Assembly (NCBI RefSeq): GCF_902859705.1
Contig: NZ_CADIJO010000002.1
Span: forward strand, 434,001-498,000
DNA from: Achromobacter deleyi
Lineage (GTDB): Bacteria; Pseudomonadota; Gammaproteobacteria; Burkholderiales; Burkholderiaceae_B
DNA length: 64,000 nt
Direction: 5' to 3'
This document shows, piece by piece, positions 50,386 through 61,007 of the stretch (positions within the stretch are counted from its first letter, which is position 1; each line of letters starts with the position of its first letter). The notes beneath the pieces were generated by a model. The model saw only the letters and a program-made list of their open reading frames with translations. It made no database searches and was not told where the DNA came from. The position numbers and the translations under genes were made by a program.

Positions 50386-51276
50386 TTATGGCATGTCCGC
50401 GGCGGGCTTGCGCGCCCAACCCAGGATGAAGACGGCGCCCAGCACGCAGGCCATGCCCCAGAGCTGGCCGGCCGACAGGCGTTCGCCCAGCAGTGCCGCG
50501 GCCAGCAGCACGGCCGACACCGGCGCGACCGCGGTGAACAGCGCGGCGTCCGACCCCGCCACCCGCGCGGCCCCGGCGTACCACAGCAGAAATCCGCCCA
50601 CCGTCGGCACCAGCGCGTAATAGGCGACGGCCAGCAGCGCGTCGGTGGAAACGTCAAGGGTCCAGGGCATTTCCGCCAGGCTGGCCGGCACGCACACGAG
50701 CAGGCCGATGGCGCACATGATGGCCGACAGCGCCAGCGGCGGCACCGGTGCATGCAGGCGCTTGTGCAGCAGGATGAACAGGCCCTCGCACAGCACCGCG
50801 CCCAGCACCAGCGCATTGCCGGCCACGGAGCCCGCGCCTTCCGCCGCGCCGCTGCGCGTCATCAGCCACACGCCCGCGGCCGCGGCGCCGATCGCCAGCA
50901 ACGTGGCCCGGCCCGGCCGTTCTCCCAGCGCCACGATGGCGACGCCGGCCGACACCAGGGGCAGGGTGCCCAGGATCACCCCGGCGTCCACGGCGGACGT
51001 GCGCTGCAGGCCGGCGATCAGCAAGGTGGTGTAGCCCACGCTCCCGGCGATGGCCTGTGCCGTCAGCAACAGCCAGTCTCGCCATTGCAGCTCAGGCAGC
51101 CGCGTGCCGGTCAGGCGCCACAGCAACGCAAAGCAGGGCAGCGCCAGGGCGAAGCGCAGGGCGGTGGCGGTAAAGGGCGGCAAGCCGGCGGCGATGACCT
51201 TGCTGGCCACCACCGTGCTGCCCACCAGCGCCATGGCCGCGGCCAGGCAGGCGTAGCCTTGCAGTGTTCTGTTCAT
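50386..51276 (-). CDS. EamA/DMT-family transporter
   Basis: A 296-residue transporter with ten hydrophobic helices arranged as two EamA repeats (LAAAMALVGSTVVASKVIAA; ALSAIMCAIGLLVCVPASLA). Members export metabolites or amino acids. It ends 2 bp from the convergent LysR gene. An AraC gene is next on the same strand and could control it. Confidence 0.88.
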   Translation of the reverse strand: MNRTLQGYACLAAAMALVGSTVVASKVIAAGLPPFTATALRFALALPCFALLWRLTGTRLPELQWRDWLLLTAQAIAGSVGYTTLLIAGLQRTSAVDAGVILGTLPLVSAGVAIVALGERPGRATLLAIGAAAAGVWLMTRSGAAEGAGSVAGNALVLGAVLCEGLFILLHKRLHAPVPPLALSAIMCAIGLLVCVPASLAEMPWTLDVSTDALLAVAYYALVPTVGGFLLWYAGAARVAGSDAALFTAVAPVSAVLLAAALLGERLSAGQLWGMACVLGAVFILGWARKPAADMP

Positions 51277-51424
51277 GGATAGCGATTGCGTTCAAGAGGA
51301 ACCGCAGCGTAGGCGGCGCCGCAGGCCGCGGTCTTGAACGAAATTGCAGGGGCCGCTCTGGTCGGCGCGACGGTCTCGCCGTGCGTGGCCGGGCGTCCCC
51401 CGGACCGATGCCGCCGTCAGTGAT

Positions 51425-52219
51425 TCAGCCCGCGACCGCCTGTGCGTAGCGCCCTGGTGACACGCCATAGGCGCGCGAGAACAGCCGGGTCATATGGCTC
51501 TGGTCGGCAAAACCGGCCGCGGCGGCCGCATCGGCCAGCGCCGTGCCCTGGCGCAACAGGCTGCGCGCCAGGAGCAGGCGCCGCTGCAATTGATACGCGT
51601 GCGGCGTCATGCCGGTGGCGCGGCTGAATGCGCGCAGCACCTGGAAGCGGCTCAGGCCGCTGGCGCCCGCCAGATCCGCCAGCGACAGCGCCGCGGCCGG
51701 CGCGTCGTCGATCAGGCTCACCGCATGGCGGATGGCGGCGGGCATGCCGCTGTGGATGGCCGAGAGGGCGCGCACCCCGGTGCGCGCCAGAATCCGCAGG
51801 AGCAGGGCGTCGCAGGCCAGCGGCGAGGCGTGCGAGGTCAGTTGTGCATAAAGCGCCAGCACGTCCGCGGCCAGCGCCGGGGCGTCCATGACGGGGTGTT
51901 CGAATTCAAAGCCGCCGCTGCGCGGCAGGCCATCCGCCGCGTCCGCCACCACCGCCGGGTCCAGGTACAGCATCTGCCAGGCCCGTTCGCCGCCGATCGG
52001 CGCGCCATCGTGCACTTCGCCCGGATTGACCGTGATGACCTGGCCCGGACCGGCCTCGACCTGGCCGCGGCCGCTGTGCGAGACCTGCGCGCCCAGCCGC
52101 ATGACGCCGATGCCGAACTGGTCATGCGTGTGCCGCGCGAAGGTGCGTCCGCTGCGCGCGGCCACGGCCTGCACGCCGGCAAGGGCGCTGCGTTGCATGA
52201 CGAACTGGGCAAGGGCCAT
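51425..52219 (-). CDS. AraC-family regulator
   Basis: A 264-residue regulator with an N-terminal cupin-like ligand domain (FARHTHDQFGIGVMRLGAQV, GQVITVNPGEVHDG) and C-terminal tandem HTH (LSLADLAGASGLSRFQVLRA; LADAAAAAGFADQSHMTRLF). Such AraC proteins frequently lie next to LysE or EamA exporters. The 148-bp space between it and the exporter start shows nothing else. Confidence 0.88.
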   Translation of the reverse strand: MALAQFVMQRSALAGVQAVAARSGRTFARHTHDQFGIGVMRLGAQVSHSGRGQVEAGPGQVITVNPGEVHDGAPIGGERAWQMLYLDPAVVADAADGLPRSGGFEFEHPVMDAPALAADVLALYAQLTSHASPLACDALLLRILARTGVRALSAIHSGMPAAIRHAVSLIDDAPAAALSLADLAGASGLSRFQVLRAFSRATGMTPHAYQLQRRLLLARSLLRQGTALADAAAAAGFADQSHMTRLFSRAYGVSPGRYAQAVAG

Positions 52220-52240
52220 GAAGGGGGCTCGGGTGAGGGA

Positions 52241-53203
52241 TCAGGCGCGCCCGCCGCGGCTGAAGACTTCGCGCAGCGCGGCGGCGAACAACGCATCCAC
52301 GTTGCGGCGCAGCCCGTCGGCGCGGGTGAACAGCGAAATCGGCGGCAGGGTCCAGTCGAAAGAATACGGCACGATGGCCGCGCCGGCGATGCGCACCAGC
52401 TCATCGGCGATGTCGGCCGGCAGGATGGACACGGCACGGTCGCTGGCCACGATCATCTCGCCGATCAGCTTGGACGAATCGCTTTGCACCGACGGCGTGG
52501 GCGGGGCCAGGCCGGCGCGCAGGAAAATGTCGGCCACCTGTTCGCGGATCGGGCTGTCGGGCGTGCCCAGAATCCAGTCCAGGTCGGCCAGCATGTTCCA
52601 TTCCAGCCGGGTACGGCCCAGCCGCGCGGCCAGGCGACGGCTGGCGATCAGGCGCGGCGGCTGGTGGTACAGCACTTCGAAATCGATCTGGCTCAGGTCC
52701 ACCGACGGCGTGGCCCAGCCGACCACGACGTCCAGCGTGTGGTCGCGCAGCTGGCGCAGCAGCGCCGGCCCCTGGCCTTCATGGATGGTGGCGGTGATGC
52801 CGCGCCCCTGCGGCACGGTGCGGGCAATGGCGGCCGACAGCATCTGCCCCGACACGAACGGAATCACGCCGATGTGCAGGTGGGCGGCATGGCCGGCGGC
52901 CACGGCTTCCATTTCCTGCACCAGGTGGCCCAGGTCGTGCACCAGGGCGCGGGCGCGCGCCAGCACCACCGCGCCCAGCGGCGTGGGGGTCATGCCGCGC
53001 ACCGAGCGTTCGAACAGCGGCACGTCGAACATGCTTTCCAGTTCGGCCAGGGCATTGGTCACGGCCGGCTGGCTGGTGGCCATGTGCTCGGCCACCCGGG
53101 TCAGGGACCCATGCTGCTCGATTTGCAGCAGCAGCATCAGGTGCCGCATCTTCAGCCGCGAGGTCAGTTTGCGGATAACCTCGTCCGGGGAAAACGGCGT
53201 CAT
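52241..53203 (-). CDS. LysR-family transcriptional regulator
   Basis: A 320-residue regulator. HTH in LMLLLQIEQHGSLTRVAEHM and TSQPAVTNALAELESMFDVP; the substrate domain (HLHIGVIPFVSGQMLSAAIA) belongs to the GbpR/CbbR-like group. The ATG at 53203 gives the usual length; the longer frame to 53311 enters the maeB leader. Divergent from maeB with 106 bp between; the AT-rich interval may hold its binding site, but a role in maeB control is only inferred. Confidence 0.9.
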   Translation of the reverse strand: MTPFSPDEVIRKLTSRLKMRHLMLLLQIEQHGSLTRVAEHMATSQPAVTNALAELESMFDVPLFERSVRGMTPTPLGAVVLARARALVHDLGHLVQEMEAVAAGHAAHLHIGVIPFVSGQMLSAAIARTVPQGRGITATIHEGQGPALLRQLRDHTLDVVVGWATPSVDLSQIDFEVLYHQPPRLIASRRLAARLGRTRLEWNMLADLDWILGTPDSPIREQVADIFLRAGLAPPTPSVQSDSSKLIGEMIVASDRAVSILPADIADELVRIAGAAIVPYSFDWTLPPISLFTRADGLRRNVDALFAAALREVFSRGGRA

Positions 53204-53309
53204 AGACAAGCCATAATTAAAAGGTGATGTGACAATATTAAATCTGAATGATCGCCTTATGTCTTCGGCCCTAGAATTTTCCCTATTCAAGACTAGGAGG
53301 CGCCGCCCC

Positions 53310-55604
<2,295 letters not shown>

Positions 55605-55610
55605 TCCGGC

Positions 55611-55636
55611 GCGCCTTGCCCTGCGGGGCAAGGCGC
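55611..55636 (+). terminator. Hairpin just after maeB
   Basis: GCGCCTTGCCC, loop TGCG, GGGCAAGGCGC: a perfect 11-bp stem 7 bp past the maeB stop. It has no T-run and may protect the mRNA end. Confidence 0.5.
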
Positions 55637-55675
55637 TGGCCGGCGCAAACGCCCGTCAGCCACCGCACGAATGAA

Positions 55676-55709
55676 AACGCCCGCCTCATCCCAGGATGAG
55701 GCGGGCGTT
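55676..55709. terminator. Bidirectional terminator between maeB and the convergent gene
   Basis: AACGCCCGCCTCATCC and its exact reverse complement surround a 2-nt centre, giving a 16-bp stem with flanking A-run on the left and GCTTTT on the right. It can end transcription from both sides. Confidence 0.85.
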
Positions 55710-55740
55710 GCTTTTGGGCGGCCGGCCGGGCCGCGCCGCA

Positions 55741-56118
55741 TCAGTTCGAGCTGGCCTTCCAGGTGCCGTCCGGCTGCTTGCAGAACCAGAACTTCCAGGT
55801 CTCGGTCGTCTTGGCGCGGGCGAAATCGCCTTCCAGCAGGCGGCAGGTGCGATCGCCCGAGAGCGTGCTGGTCTGCAGCGGGGTGATCTTGGCGGTGATG
55901 GGGGCCTGCTTGCCCTTGGGCGTGCTGGACCATTGGGTGGTCTGGCCGTCGGGCGCGTTGTTCAGCGTGTCGGCCACGGCCTTGTGGAACACGGGCTGGT
56001 CGGCCTTGGGGATTTCGGTGATCAGGGCATGATTCAACATGACGGCGGGGGCTGCCAGGGCAGCGCTGGACGCGCCGCAGGCGAGCAGGCCGATAGCGAT
56101 CAGATGGGTGGTTTTCAA
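55741..56118 (-). CDS. Small exported protein, 125 aa, TTG start
   Basis: The product begins with a clear signal peptide (LIAIGLLACGASSAALAAP, cleavage about residue 23). The start is a TTG at 56118-56116: GAGGGAG lies 7 nt upstream and the signal peptide starts there; the next in-frame ATG (56166) has no RBS and adds unrelated residues. The mature part has two cysteines (in DRTCRLLEGDF and WFCKQPDGTW) that may pair. The CRxxxGDF...CxxPDGxW pattern is reminiscent of the C-terminal domain of some surface antigens, but I would not assign a function. Convergent with maeB. Confidence 0.75.
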   Translation of the reverse strand: MKTTHLIAIGLLACGASSAALAAPAVMLNHALITEIPKADQPVFHKAVADTLNNAPDGQTTQWSSTPKGKQAPITAKITPLQTSTLSGDRTCRLLEGDFARAKTTETWKFWFCKQPDGTWKASSN

Positions 56119-56250
56119 AGCGGACTCCCTCGTTGTTATAGGCAGGAGGCTGCGTGCGCAGCCCATCGGCGTTCACCTGCGATGGTAAGCCAAGCCGCCG
56201 GCTCTTGTCTTGATCCGTGCGCGCCTGTGCTGATGTGACGCAGAGCAGGC

Positions 56251-56275
56251 AAAAAAAGCCGCCTGGAGAGGCGGC
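56251..56275 (-). terminator. Intrinsic terminator of the DUF4148 gene
   Basis: On the minus strand GCCGCCT, loop CTCC, AGGCGGC then seven T (A-run 56251-56257). It lies about 70 bp after the DUF4148 stop codon. Confidence 0.85.
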
Positions 56276-56344
56276 CAAGGTACAACAAGGGGAGGGGTAA
56301 ATCGGTCAAGGCGGGCGGCCGCGCATCGGCGGCCGCGGCGCGGC

Positions 56345-56704
56345 TTAGTTGCCGCGGTGGTACGCGCCCGAGAACGGCAGGTCGTTGGGTTCGACGTTGG
56401 ACACCTGGCCAGCGGCGCGGGCGGCGGCCAGTTCGGCTTGCACTTGCTCGCGGGTCACGCCAGACTGGGGGGCGCCATACACACCTTGGAACGGCATGTC
56501 GTTGGGTTCGACGTTCGACACCTGGCCGGCGGCCTTGGCGGCAGCCAGTTCGGCTTGCACCTGGGCGCGGGTCGGGCCTTCGTACGGGGTGCCATAGACG
56601 CCCTGGAAGGGCACGTTGTTCGGTTCGATGTTCTGCGACGCGTAGGCGCCGGCGCTCAGGGCGGCCAAGGACATCAATAGGGCGGTGGCAAGGGTCTTTT
56701 TCAT
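56345..56704 (-). CDS. Exported DUF4148-like repeat protein
   Basis: A 119-residue protein with a signal peptide (MKKTLATALLMSLAALSAGA). The mature part is made of two near-identical units of about 38 residues and a third partial one, each N-(I/V)-EPN-x2-PFQGVYG followed by TR(A/E)QVQAELAAA and AAGQVS. This repeat is the DUF4148-type motif common in Burkholderiales small periplasmic proteins of unknown role. The helix-forming half of each unit suggests a stacked helical rod. It has its own terminator and is a monocistronic gene. Confidence 0.85.
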   Translation of the reverse strand: MKKTLATALLMSLAALSAGAYASQNIEPNNVPFQGVYGTPYEGPTRAQVQAELAAAKAAGQVSNVEPNDMPFQGVYGAPQSGVTREQVQAELAAARAAGQVSNVEPNDLPFSGAYHRGN

Positions 56705-56835
56705 GGTGAATCTCCGATTTCAAAAGCCGGGGAGCGAATCAGGCGGCCTATCCGTCGTGCTTCGTTGTTGTTTCCCGATGACTGAATGGTGCGCCGATTC
56801 GTTCTAGGGATAAACCCGTATATCGGTAAAAGATT

Positions 56836-56851
56836 TTTCCATTAATGGAAA
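56836..56851. promoter_or_regulatory. Perfect palindrome TTTCCATTAATGGAAA
   Basis: A 16-bp perfect palindrome in the interval between the DUF4148 and methyltransferase genes. Its core CCATTAATGG recurs exactly 40 bp downstream at 56878-56889. Possible operator for a dimeric response regulator; binder unknown. Confidence 0.6.
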
Positions 56852-56877
56852 GTTGTGGATGATTTTTGTAATTAGTC

Positions 56878-56889
56878 GCCATTAATGGC
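56878..56889. promoter_or_regulatory. Perfect palindrome GCCATTAATGGC
   Basis: Second copy of the CCATTAATGG core, 27 bp before the methyltransferase start. Its centre lies 40 bp, about four helical turns, from the centre of the first copy, so both can face the same side of DNA. Confidence 0.6.
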
Positions 56890-56915
56890 ATCGATAGCTC
56901 CCTTACCCTCACAGG

Positions 56916-57740
56916 ATGCGCATGGAAAAGCTGGATCTCTCGGGGGTAAAAGCGACGCTGCTGATCACGCTGTACGCCAAGGCCCGGGAAAGCCGCCTGC
57001 CGGATTCCCTGTTGCGCGACCACCATGCGGCCGACGCGGTCGCGCGCATCGACCACGACTTTTCCACGCTGCATCTGCGCGACGATGAAATGATCGGCCT
57101 GGCCATGCGGGCCCACGCGCTGGATGGCTGGACCCGCGAATTCATCGACGCGCACCGCGAAGCTACCGTGCTGCACCTGGGCTGCGGGCTGGATACCCGG
57201 CTGTTCCGGGTGGACCCGCCGCCCGAGGTGGCCTGGTTCGAAGTGGACTATCCCGAGGTCATCGCCCTGCGCCGCAAGCTGTATCCCGACCGCGCCAATT
57301 GCCGCCTGATCGCGTCGTCGGTGACCGACCTGGCCTGGCTGGCGCAGGTGCCCGCGGGCCGGCCGACGCTGGTGGTGGCCGAAGGCCTGTTCCTGTATCT
57401 GCCCGAAGCCTCGCTGCTGGCGCTGCTGCGCACCGTCACGACCCAGTTTCCGACGGGCGAGGTGATCTTCGATGCCTATAGCGACCTGGGCCTGGCGCTG
57501 GTGGCGCGCAACCGCATGATCCGCGCGACCGGGGCGACGACGCGCTGGAGCCTGAACCATTCGCAGGACCTGGAGGCGCAGGTGCCGGGTCTGAAGCTGC
57601 GCACCGAGCAGATGGTGCAGGAAGGGCGCAGCCCGGCGCAGGTGGCGCGTTATACGCTGCTGTCGCGGGTGCTGATCGGGTGGATGCGGCGGCTGGCGCC
57701 GCTGCGGCGCGTGGGCCGGTTGCTGCGATACCGCTTTTAG
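56916..57740 (+). CDS. Class I SAM-dependent methyltransferase (leucine-carboxyl-methyltransferase-like)
   Basis: A 274-residue methyltransferase. The SAM motif is in TVLHLGCGLDTRLFRVDP (about 84-101), and the acidic loop in WFEVDYPEVIALRRKLYP and LVVAEGLFLYLPEASLLALL follow. This matches the Tcm/PPM family, which methylates carboxyls or hydroxyls of small molecules such as polyketides; no biosynthetic cluster is near. Two CCATTAATGG palindromes lie just upstream. Confidence 0.85.
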   Translation: MRMEKLDLSGVKATLLITLYAKARESRLPDSLLRDHHAADAVARIDHDFSTLHLRDDEMIGLAMRAHALDGWTREFIDAHREATVLHLGCGLDTRLFRVDPPPEVAWFEVDYPEVIALRRKLYPDRANCRLIASSVTDLAWLAQVPAGRPTLVVAEGLFLYLPEASLLALLRTVTTQFPTGEVIFDAYSDLGLALVARNRMIRATGATTRWSLNHSQDLEAQVPGLKLRTEQMVQEGRSPAQVARYTLLSRVLIGWMRRLAPLRRVGRLLRYRF

Positions 57741-57823
57741 GAGGTGGCCCCGGAGGTGGCGGCCTGGGCGCGACGCCGTCGCGGTCAGCGGAACCCCTGG
57801 GCAACTTGTGGCGCCGGCCGCGG

Positions 57824-58057
57824 TCAGTAATGGGGCGGCAGTTCGTCGCGCAGGCTGCGAAACGGCGCCGCGCCTTCGGGCGCCTGCTGGCGCAGGTCGG
57901 CCACCTCGCGCTGCAGCCGGTCGATCTGCTGCTGTTGGCGCACGATGATCTGGTTGAGCTGTTCGAGCAGGTCGTCGGCGAAACTGGCCTTGACCTCCAG
58001 GTCGAGCAGCCGGCGTTCGATGTCTTGCGAATTTTCCATGCCAGTATTAGAACCCAT
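57824..58057 (-). CDS. slyX: SlyX-like coiled-coil protein
   Basis: A 77-residue protein. The coiled-coil ERRLLDLEVKASFADDLLEQ followed by LNQIIVRQQQQIDRLQREVA and a C-terminal LRDELPPHY are hallmarks of SlyX. Two starts are possible (58057 or the internal ATG at 58039); neither has a strong RBS. Function in the cell is not established in any organism. It is divergent from the pqqU gene with only 23 bp between the two starts. Confidence 0.87.
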   Translation of the reverse strand: MGSNTGMENSQDIERRLLDLEVKASFADDLLEQLNQIIVRQQQQIDRLQREVADLRQQAPEGAAPFRSLRDELPPHY

Positions 58058-58080
58058 TCCCCGCGCCCCAGGAGCCTCGA

Positions 58081-60195
58081 GTGACCGATCACCCCCGCCG
58101 CCGCGCCCCGCTGTCCCGCCCGATTCTGCGCAGCCTGCTCGGCATGGCGCCGGCCATGGCGGCGGTGGCGCAGTCGCAGGCGCCCGAGACGGCGCCGGTG
58201 GTGGTGACCGGCACGCGGCTGGGGGTGTCCGTGATGGAGACGCCCGCGTCGGTGGATGTGGTCGAGGGCAGCGCGATGCGCCGCGGCCAGCCTGGCATCA
58301 ATCTGTCGGAAGGACTGGGCGGGGTGCCGGGCCTGCAGGTGCAGAATCGCCAGAACTACGCGCAGGACCTGCAGGTATCCAGCCGCGGTTTCGGGGCGCG
58401 GTCGACCTTCGGGGTGCGCGGGGTGCGGCTGTATGTGGACGGCATTCCGGCCACGATGCCGGACGGGCAGGGGCAGACCTCGAACATCGACATCGGCTCG
58501 CTGGATCGGGTGGAAGTGCTGCGCGGGCCGTTTTCGGCGCTGTACGGCAATTCGTCGGGCGGCGTGATCCTGGCCTATACCGAGGATGGCGCCGCGCCGC
58601 CGTCGGTGTCGGCCTCGGTATGGGGCGGCAGTTTCGGCACCTGGCGCTATGGCGCCAAGGCGTCGGGCGCAGAAGGCGCGGTGGACTATGTGCTGGACCT
58701 GTCGCGCATGACCACGGACGGCTTTCGCGACCGCAGCGCGGCGCGCAAGAACCTGGGCAACGCCAAGCTGGGCGTGCAGCTCGATGATGCCAGCCGCCTC
58801 ACCATCGTGGCCAACAGCGTCGATCTCAAGGCGCAGGACCCGCTGGGATTGACCTATGCGCAGTTCCAGGACGATCCGCGCAGCGCCGACCTGGCCTCGC
58901 AGTACGACACCCGCAAGACCGTGCGCCAGACGCAGGGCGGCCTGGTCTACGAACGCCATGTCGACGGCGCCAATACGCTGCGCGTGATGCTGTATTACGG
59001 CCAGCGCGACACCACGCAGTTCCAGGCGATTCCGCCTGCGGCCCAGGCCGCGCCCACGCAGGCAGGTGGCGTCATCGACCTGACGCGGCGCTACGGCGGC
59101 GCAGACCTGCGCTGGACGTCCGAACTGGAAATGGCCGGGCGGCCGCTGACGCTGGTCGGCGGCTTTGCCTACGACACGATGCGCGAGACCCGCCGCGGCT
59201 ACCAGAACTTCACCGGCACGGGCAGCAGCCAGCAGCTGGGCGTGCAGGGTGCGCAGCGGCGCGACGAGACCAACACCGTCTACAACGCCGATCCCTACGT
59301 GCAGGCCTCGTGGCGCGTGGCGCCGCAATGGACACTGGACGCGGGCCTGCGCTACAGCACGGTGGATTTCGATTCGCGCGATCACTACATCGTGCCCGGC
59401 AACGGCGACGACAGCGGCAGCGCACGCTACCGCCGCGCCTTGCCGGTGGCGGCCATCGGCTATGAACCTGCCGCGGGCACGCGCCTGTACGCGTCATACG
59501 GGCGCGGCTTCGAGACGCCGACGCTGAACGAAATCTCGTACCGGCCCGGCGGCCTGCCAGGCTTGAACTTCGGCCTGGCGCCGGCGTTGAGCACCCACGT
59601 GGAAGCCGGCGTGAAGACCCGCGTGGGCGACGGCCTGCTCACGGCCGCGGTGTTCCAGGTATCGACGGACGACGAGATCGTCTCGGCCGGCAGCAGCGGC
59701 GGACGCACCACCTTCCGCAACGCGGGCCGCACCCGCCGCGACGGCCTGGAGCTGGGCTGGTCGACGCGCTTTGCCGGCCAATGGCGCGCGCAGCTGGCCT
59801 ACACGTGGCTGGATGCGCGGTATCGCGACGACGCGGGCGGCGGCATTCGCGCCGGCAACCGCATCCCGGGCATCGCGCGGCAATCGGCCTTTGCCTCGCT
59901 GGGCTGGGCGCCGCCGCAGGGTTGGCAGGCCGCCATCGAAGGGCGTTATCTCAGCCAGCTGTACGCGGACGACGCCAACGACGCGGCGACGCCCGGGTAC
60001 GCCGTGGCCGCGCTCTCGGCCGGGTACATCAAGCAGATCGGCGCCTGGGAATTGAACGCCTATGCGCGGGTCGACAACCTGTTCGACCGCCACTACGCAG
60101 GCTCGGTCATCGTCAACGAGAGCAACGGCCGCTATTACGAACCGGCGCCGGGACGCAGCGTGGGGATGGGGCTGGGCGTGACGTATCGCTATTGA
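58081..60195 (+). CDS. pqqU: TonB-dependent PQQ receptor PqqU (YncD)
   Basis: A 704-residue outer-membrane receptor without STN domain. It shares long blocks with E. coli PqqU/YncD: VPGLQVQNRQNYAQDLQ, GVRGVRLYVDGIPATMPDGQ, EVLRGPFSALYGNSSGGV, PGNGDDSG, SYGRGFETPTLNE and SVIVNESNGRYYEPAPGR. PqqU imports the redox cofactor pyrroloquinoline quinone at low concentration. Start is a GTG; the signal peptide is weak (LRSLLGMAPAMAAVAQSQA). It converges with the nifQ-like gene, overlapping by 7 nt. Confidence 0.9.
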   Translation: MTDHPRRRAPLSRPILRSLLGMAPAMAAVAQSQAPETAPVVVTGTRLGVSVMETPASVDVVEGSAMRRGQPGINLSEGLGGVPGLQVQNRQNYAQDLQVSSRGFGARSTFGVRGVRLYVDGIPATMPDGQGQTSNIDIGSLDRVEVLRGPFSALYGNSSGGVILAYTEDGAAPPSVSASVWGGSFGTWRYGAKASGAEGAVDYVLDLSRMTTDGFRDRSAARKNLGNAKLGVQLDDASRLTIVANSVDLKAQDPLGLTYAQFQDDPRSADLASQYDTRKTVRQTQGGLVYERHVDGANTLRVMLYYGQRDTTQFQAIPPAAQAAPTQAGGVIDLTRRYGGADLRWTSELEMAGRPLTLVGGFAYDTMRETRRGYQNFTGTGSSQQLGVQGAQRRDETNTVYNADPYVQASWRVAPQWTLDAGLRYSTVDFDSRDHYIVPGNGDDSGSARYRRALPVAAIGYEPAAGTRLYASYGRGFETPTLNEISYRPGGLPGLNFGLAPALSTHVEAGVKTRVGDGLLTAAVFQVSTDDEIVSAGSSGGRTTFRNAGRTRRDGLELGWSTRFAGQWRAQLAYTWLDARYRDDAGGGIRAGNRIPGIARQSAFASLGWAPPQGWQAAIEGRYLSQLYADDANDAATPGYAVAALSAGYIKQIGAWELNAYARVDNLFDRHYAGSVIVNESNGRYYEPAPGRSVGMGLGVTYRY

Positions 60196-60818
60196 GGGGG
60201 GCGGTCCCCGCCTTCGTCATAGCAGAAATCATGGTCTTCACAGGCCGCGCAGCCTGGCGCCGCAGCGGCCGGCAGGCCGGCGTGTTCACAGGCGGCGTAG
60301 GCCAGGAATTTCTTCCAGCGCAGGTTGCGGGTGTTGCGCACCACCAGGCCGGGGTAGTGGCGGGTCAGCAGCGCCGTGACGTCTTCGCGGCCGGTCAGGC
60401 CCAGGTCGCGCCACAGGTGGTCGGGGCGCAGGCAGGCGTGCGCGAGCACGCTGGTGACCCAGGCGGTCGTGGTGCACGGCGGCGCGCCATAGGCGTTCAG
60501 CAGCACGCGCAGCAGCAGGGTGAAGCCCGGCAGGGGGTCGGCCAGGCCTTGTGCGCGGTACGCGGCCAGCCGGGCCGGCAGGTCGAACAGCGCCGGGTCG
60601 TGGCTGTCGCGCGCGCCGGGGAACATCTGCGCCAGCACGTCGTCCAGTTCATCGGGTGCCAGGCCGCTGCGGGCCAGGTCGCCGTGCGCCAGGCTCTTGC
60701 CGATCACGGTCGCGAAAAAGGCGGCGTCGGGATCGTCGGGGGCTGCCAGGCGCAACAGGCGACAGGCTGGCGCGGCGGAGTCTTGGACGGGAGCGGAGGC
60801 GGTCAACACGGCTGGCAT
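60189..60818 (-). CDS. nifQ: NifQ-like molybdenum-binding protein
   Basis: A 209-residue NifQ family protein. The C-terminal part has the family block NLRWKKFLAYAACEHAG and GCAACEDHDFCYDE, giving cysteines at about 177, 190, 193 and 199 (C-x12-C-x2-C-x5-C); canonical NifQ has the tighter C-x4-C-x2-C-x7-C, so the metal centre may differ. NifQ carries a Mo-Fe-S cluster and donates Mo to nitrogenase cofactor assembly, but no nif genes are in view. A Mo-box-like site precedes it. It may serve another molybdoenzyme. Confidence 0.8.
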   Translation of the reverse strand: MPAVLTASAPVQDSAAPACRLLRLAAPDDPDAAFFATVIGKSLAHGDLARSGLAPDELDDVLAQMFPGARDSHDPALFDLPARLAAYRAQGLADPLPGFTLLLRVLLNAYGAPPCTTTAWVTSVLAHACLRPDHLWRDLGLTGREDVTALLTRHYPGLVVRNTRNLRWKKFLAYAACEHAGLPAAAAPGCAACEDHDFCYDEGGDRPPQ

Positions 60819-60861
60819 GGCAAAGGGGAACTCGATGAATTACTTCAAGTGTTAATCAAAG

Positions 60862-60885
60862 CGATATAAGCTCAAATATATAACG
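60862..60885. promoter_or_regulatory. ModE/Mo-box-like site upstream of nifQ
   Basis: CG-A-TATAAG-N6-TATATA-A-CG. It matches the reported Mo-box pattern CGnTATATA-N6-TATATAnCG with two changes in the left half and a perfect right half and spacer. It lies 44-67 bp upstream of the nifQ start, and is also within the 5' side of the divergent gene at 61008. Confidence 0.6.
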
Positions 60886-61007
60886 AACGCGCCGCGCATT
60901 CGCCTTGTTTGCCGTCAAGCGCCGTCTGGGTCTGCGGTGGTCGCACAGGGCGGGGCGGGGCCGGGGCGGTATCATCGGCCCGCCTTCCACTTCCAGGCCC
61001 TTTCCGG

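Noticed and set aside
53204-53309. A defined LysR operator in the maeB interval
   Set aside because: The interval is AT-rich but I found no dyad stronger than expected by chance, so no site is listed.
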